Source of the DNA: Hydractinia symbiolongicarpus | Lineage: Eukaryota; Cnidaria; Hydrozoa; Anthoathecata; Hydractiniidae | Assembly (NCBI RefSeq): GCF_029227915.1 | Contig: NC_079878.1 | Coordinates: 28,361,501-28,425,500 of the forward strand | Reading direction: 5' to 3' | Length of the DNA: 64,000 nucleotides | Shown: in pieces, positions 62,029 to 64,000 of the stretch | Layout of the letters: each line of letters begins with the position of its first letter | Position numbering within the stretch: the first letter of the stretch is position 1 | The notes under the pieces: generated by a model | Told to the model about the DNA's origin: nothing | Seen by the model: only the letters and a program-made list of their open reading frames with translations | Database searches by the model: none | Program-made: the position numbers and the translations under genes

Positions 62029-64000
62029 AACAGTGAAATGAATGACTGTGGGACTTAATTGAACTGATTCTGGACTGTGACATTATAAGAGTGATAAATG
62101 AGCGAATTGCACTCCAAGGAATAACATTCTTCTTAATTCGACATGAGTGCTGGAATTCAGCGAGTACACTAGTCTCTGTGATAGCGCTTTAATTAAAAAT
62201 TTAGATAAATAAGTCATTTTTTACTGTGGAGCCAATCCTAGCCTTTATTTCGCCCTGAAGAAATAGAGACAGTTTCAAATACTACATTTCACTGACTTTC
62301 TACCGGTGTCAGTCCGTTTGAGTTACAACGGTTGGGTCACATATTCGTACCAACATGTATTTAGTGATTTTCTTCCGATCTAACTAAGTTGTATCGCTTT
62401 TAACAGTGAAACGAATGACTGTGGGACTTAATTGAACTGATTCTGGACTTTGACCTTATAAATGTTATACATGGGCCAATTGGACTCCAAGGAATAACAT
62501 TCTTCTTAATTCGACATGATTGCTGGAATTCAGCAAGTACACTAGGCTCTGTGGTAGCGCTTTATTTAAAAATTAAGATAAAAAATTCAGTTTTTACTGT
62601 TGGACAAATCCTAGCCGTTAGCGCGCGCTGAAGAAATAGAGACCGTTTCAAATACTACATTTCACTGACATTCTAATGGTGTCAGTCCGTTTGAGTTACA
62701 ACGGTTGGGTCACATATTCGTACCAACATGTATTTAGTGATTTTCTTCCGATCTAACTAAGTTGTATCGCTTTTAACAGTGAAACGAATGACTGTGGGAC
62801 TTAATTGAACTGATTCTGGACTGTGACCTTATAAGTGTGATAAATGAGCGAATTGCACTCCAAAGAATAACATTCTTCTTAATTTGACATGATTGCTGGA
62901 ATTCAGCGAGTACACTAGGCTCTGTGGTAGCGCTTTAATTAAAAATTTAGATAAATAAGTCATTTTTTACTGTGTGACCAATTCTAGCCGTTATTTCGCG
63001 CTGTATAAATGGGAACAGGTCCAAAGACTACATTTCATTGGCTTTCTAGCGGTATAAATCCGTTTGAGATGCAACGGTTGCGTCACATATTCGTACCAAC
63101 ATGTATTTTGCGATAGTATTCGGATATTACTAGGTTGCATCGCTTTTAACAGTGAAACGTTTGACTGTCGGACTTAATTGAACTGATTTTGGACTTTGAC
63201 CTTATAAATGTGATAAATGAGCCAGTTTGACTACAAGGAATAACATTCTTCTGAGTTTAATATGATTGCTGAAACTCAGCGATTACACTGGGCGCAGTGG
63301 TAGCGCTTTATTAAAAAATTAAGATAAATAAGCCATTTTTTACTGTGGGACCAATTCTAGCCGTTAGTTCGCGCTGAAGAAATAGAGACAGTTTCAAAAA
63401 CTACATTTCATTGGCTTTCTAACGGTGTCAATCCGTTTGAGTTACAAAGGTTGCGTCACATAATCGTACCAACATGTATTTAGTGATTTTCTTCCGATAT
63501 TACTAAGTTGTATCACTTTTAGCAGTAAAACGATTCACTGTGGGACTTAATTGATCTGCTTGTGGACTTTGACCTTATAAATGTTATAAATGAGCCAATT
63601 GGACTCCAAGGAAAAACATTCTTCTTAATTTGACATGATTGCTGGAATTTAGCGAGTACACTAGGCTCTGTGGTAGCGCTTTATTTAAAAATTAAGATAA
63701 AAAATTCAGTTTTTACTGTAGGACCAATCCTAGCCGTTAGCGCGCGCTGAAGAAATAGAGACAGTTTCAAAAACTACATTTCATTGACTCTCGAACGGTG
63801 TCAATCCGTTTGAGTTACAACGGTTGCGTCACATATTCGTACCAACATGTATTTAGTGATTTTCTTCCGATCTAACTAAGTTGTATCGCTTTTAACAGTG
63901 AAACGAATGACGGTGGGACTTAATTGAACTGATTCTGGACTTTGACCTTATAAATGTTATACATGGGCCAATTGGACTCCAAGGAATAACATTCTTCTTA

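Larger units (their letters stand above)
1..64000. repeat. Continuous satellite array, ~373-bp monomer
   Basis: The anchor AACAGTGAAAC recurs every 371-373 bases at the left end (374, 747, 1120, 1493, 1866, 2237) and continues at that spacing to the right edge. Every line of sequence can be matched to the same monomer; I found no stretch over about 50 bases that is foreign to it. Monomers all lie in the same orientation. Large repeat offsets are near-multiples of the monomer (744, 1118, 1486, 1863, 2237, 2984, 4100). The pattern fits a centromeric, pericentromeric or other heterochromatic satellite of a eukaryote. The species is not identifiable from what I can see. Both ends are open. Confidence 0.98.
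61271..64000. repeat. Dispersed copy of the 13-mer's pentamer part
   Basis: Bases 62029-63860 match 38643-40474 (offset 23386), with CATTATAAGAGTGATAAATG, GAGTGCTGG, GACAAATCC, GAGACCGTTTC and TCACTTTTAGCAGTAAAACG in the same order. It lacks the private AATCCAATTGAG and GTGAATTGTTTGAC changes of the 39.7 and 44.4 kb monomers, having AATCCGTTTGAG and GTGAAACGTTTGAC instead. It therefore keeps the state before those changes, or was corrected by exchange. The window ends inside this block. Confidence 0.87.

Noticed and set aside
1-64000. Possible CRISPR array, because of regular repeats
   Set aside because: The repeat fills the whole period, with no unique spacers; the 373-bp unit and HOR structure are those of satellite DNA.
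1-64000. Possible transposon insertions or LTRs within the array
   Set aside because: I looked for breaks in monomer phase, terminal repeats and foreign sequence. The only large phase breaks are the 91-bp deletions at 37331 and 42083.
1-64000. Assignment to a named satellite family or species, such as the ~360-bp satellites of flies or beetles
   Set aside because: Monomer length is similar, but I cannot establish sequence identity without a search. A BLAST or Dfam/RepBase search with one monomer (for example 50099-50471) would decide.

Overview
The whole window, from the first base to the last, is one continuous tandem satellite array. The monomer is about 373 bp, so about 172 monomers fit. 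It is moderately AT-rich: a hand count over 360 bases near 50.5 kb gave about 37% G+C. I saw no protein-coding gene, RNA gene, transposon, CRISPR array or non-satellite spacer. The array runs off both ends, so its true length exceeds 64 kb. A uniform block this long of a monomer this complex points to eukaryotic heterochromatin, typically centromeric, pericentromeric or subtelomeric. I cannot name the species from the sequence.

Monomers are anchored here on the motif AACAGTGAAAC. Successive early starts are 1, 374, 747, 1120, 1493, 1866 and 2237. Right-half variants define three classes. Class A has TTTCAAAAACTAC, GTCAATCCG and TTGCGTCAC. Class B has GTTCCAAAGACTAC, GCGGTATAAATCCG and GAGATACAACGG. 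Class C has TTTCAAATACTAC, GTCAGTCCG and TTGGGTCAC. A left-half variant, D (CCAGTTTGACTACAAG with AACTCAGCGATTACACTGG), often follows a class B right half. All classes share a box around ACAACGG, CGTCACATATTCGTACC and CAACATGTATTTAG.

The monomers are organised into a patchwork of unrelated higher-order repeats (HORs). From left to right: a diverged mosaic (1-4.8 kb); two copies of a 2984-bp octamer (4.8-10.77 kb); a 1863-bp pentamer (10.9-14.2 kb); trimers of about 1118, 1112 and 1118 bp (15.1-23.6 kb); four copies of a 1486-bp tetramer (23.8-29.8 kb); pieces of 1492-bp tetramers (31.7-36.5 kb); two copies of a 4752-bp 13-mer carrying a 91-bp internal deletion (37.3-46.8 kb); a 744-bp dimer (47.4-48.9 kb); a 4100-bp 11-mer at 1.9 copies (48.3-56.2 kb); a 2237-bp hexamer (56.8-60.1 kb); and finally (61.3-64 kb) a return of the pattern seen at 38.6-42 kb. 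The large duplications are nearly base-identical inside, while neighbouring monomers differ at many positions. This is what recent unequal exchange or segmental amplification on an older diverged array would leave.

Short open frames of 60-83 codons occur on both strands. They recur at fixed positions in the monomer and are best read as chance frames in satellite DNA. The points most worth a second look are the rapid succession of HOR types, the duplication junctions, and three short motifs repeated in most monomers: alternating AACGG/CCGTT sites, a partial CENP-B-box-like TTCG motif, and TATAAATA in class B.
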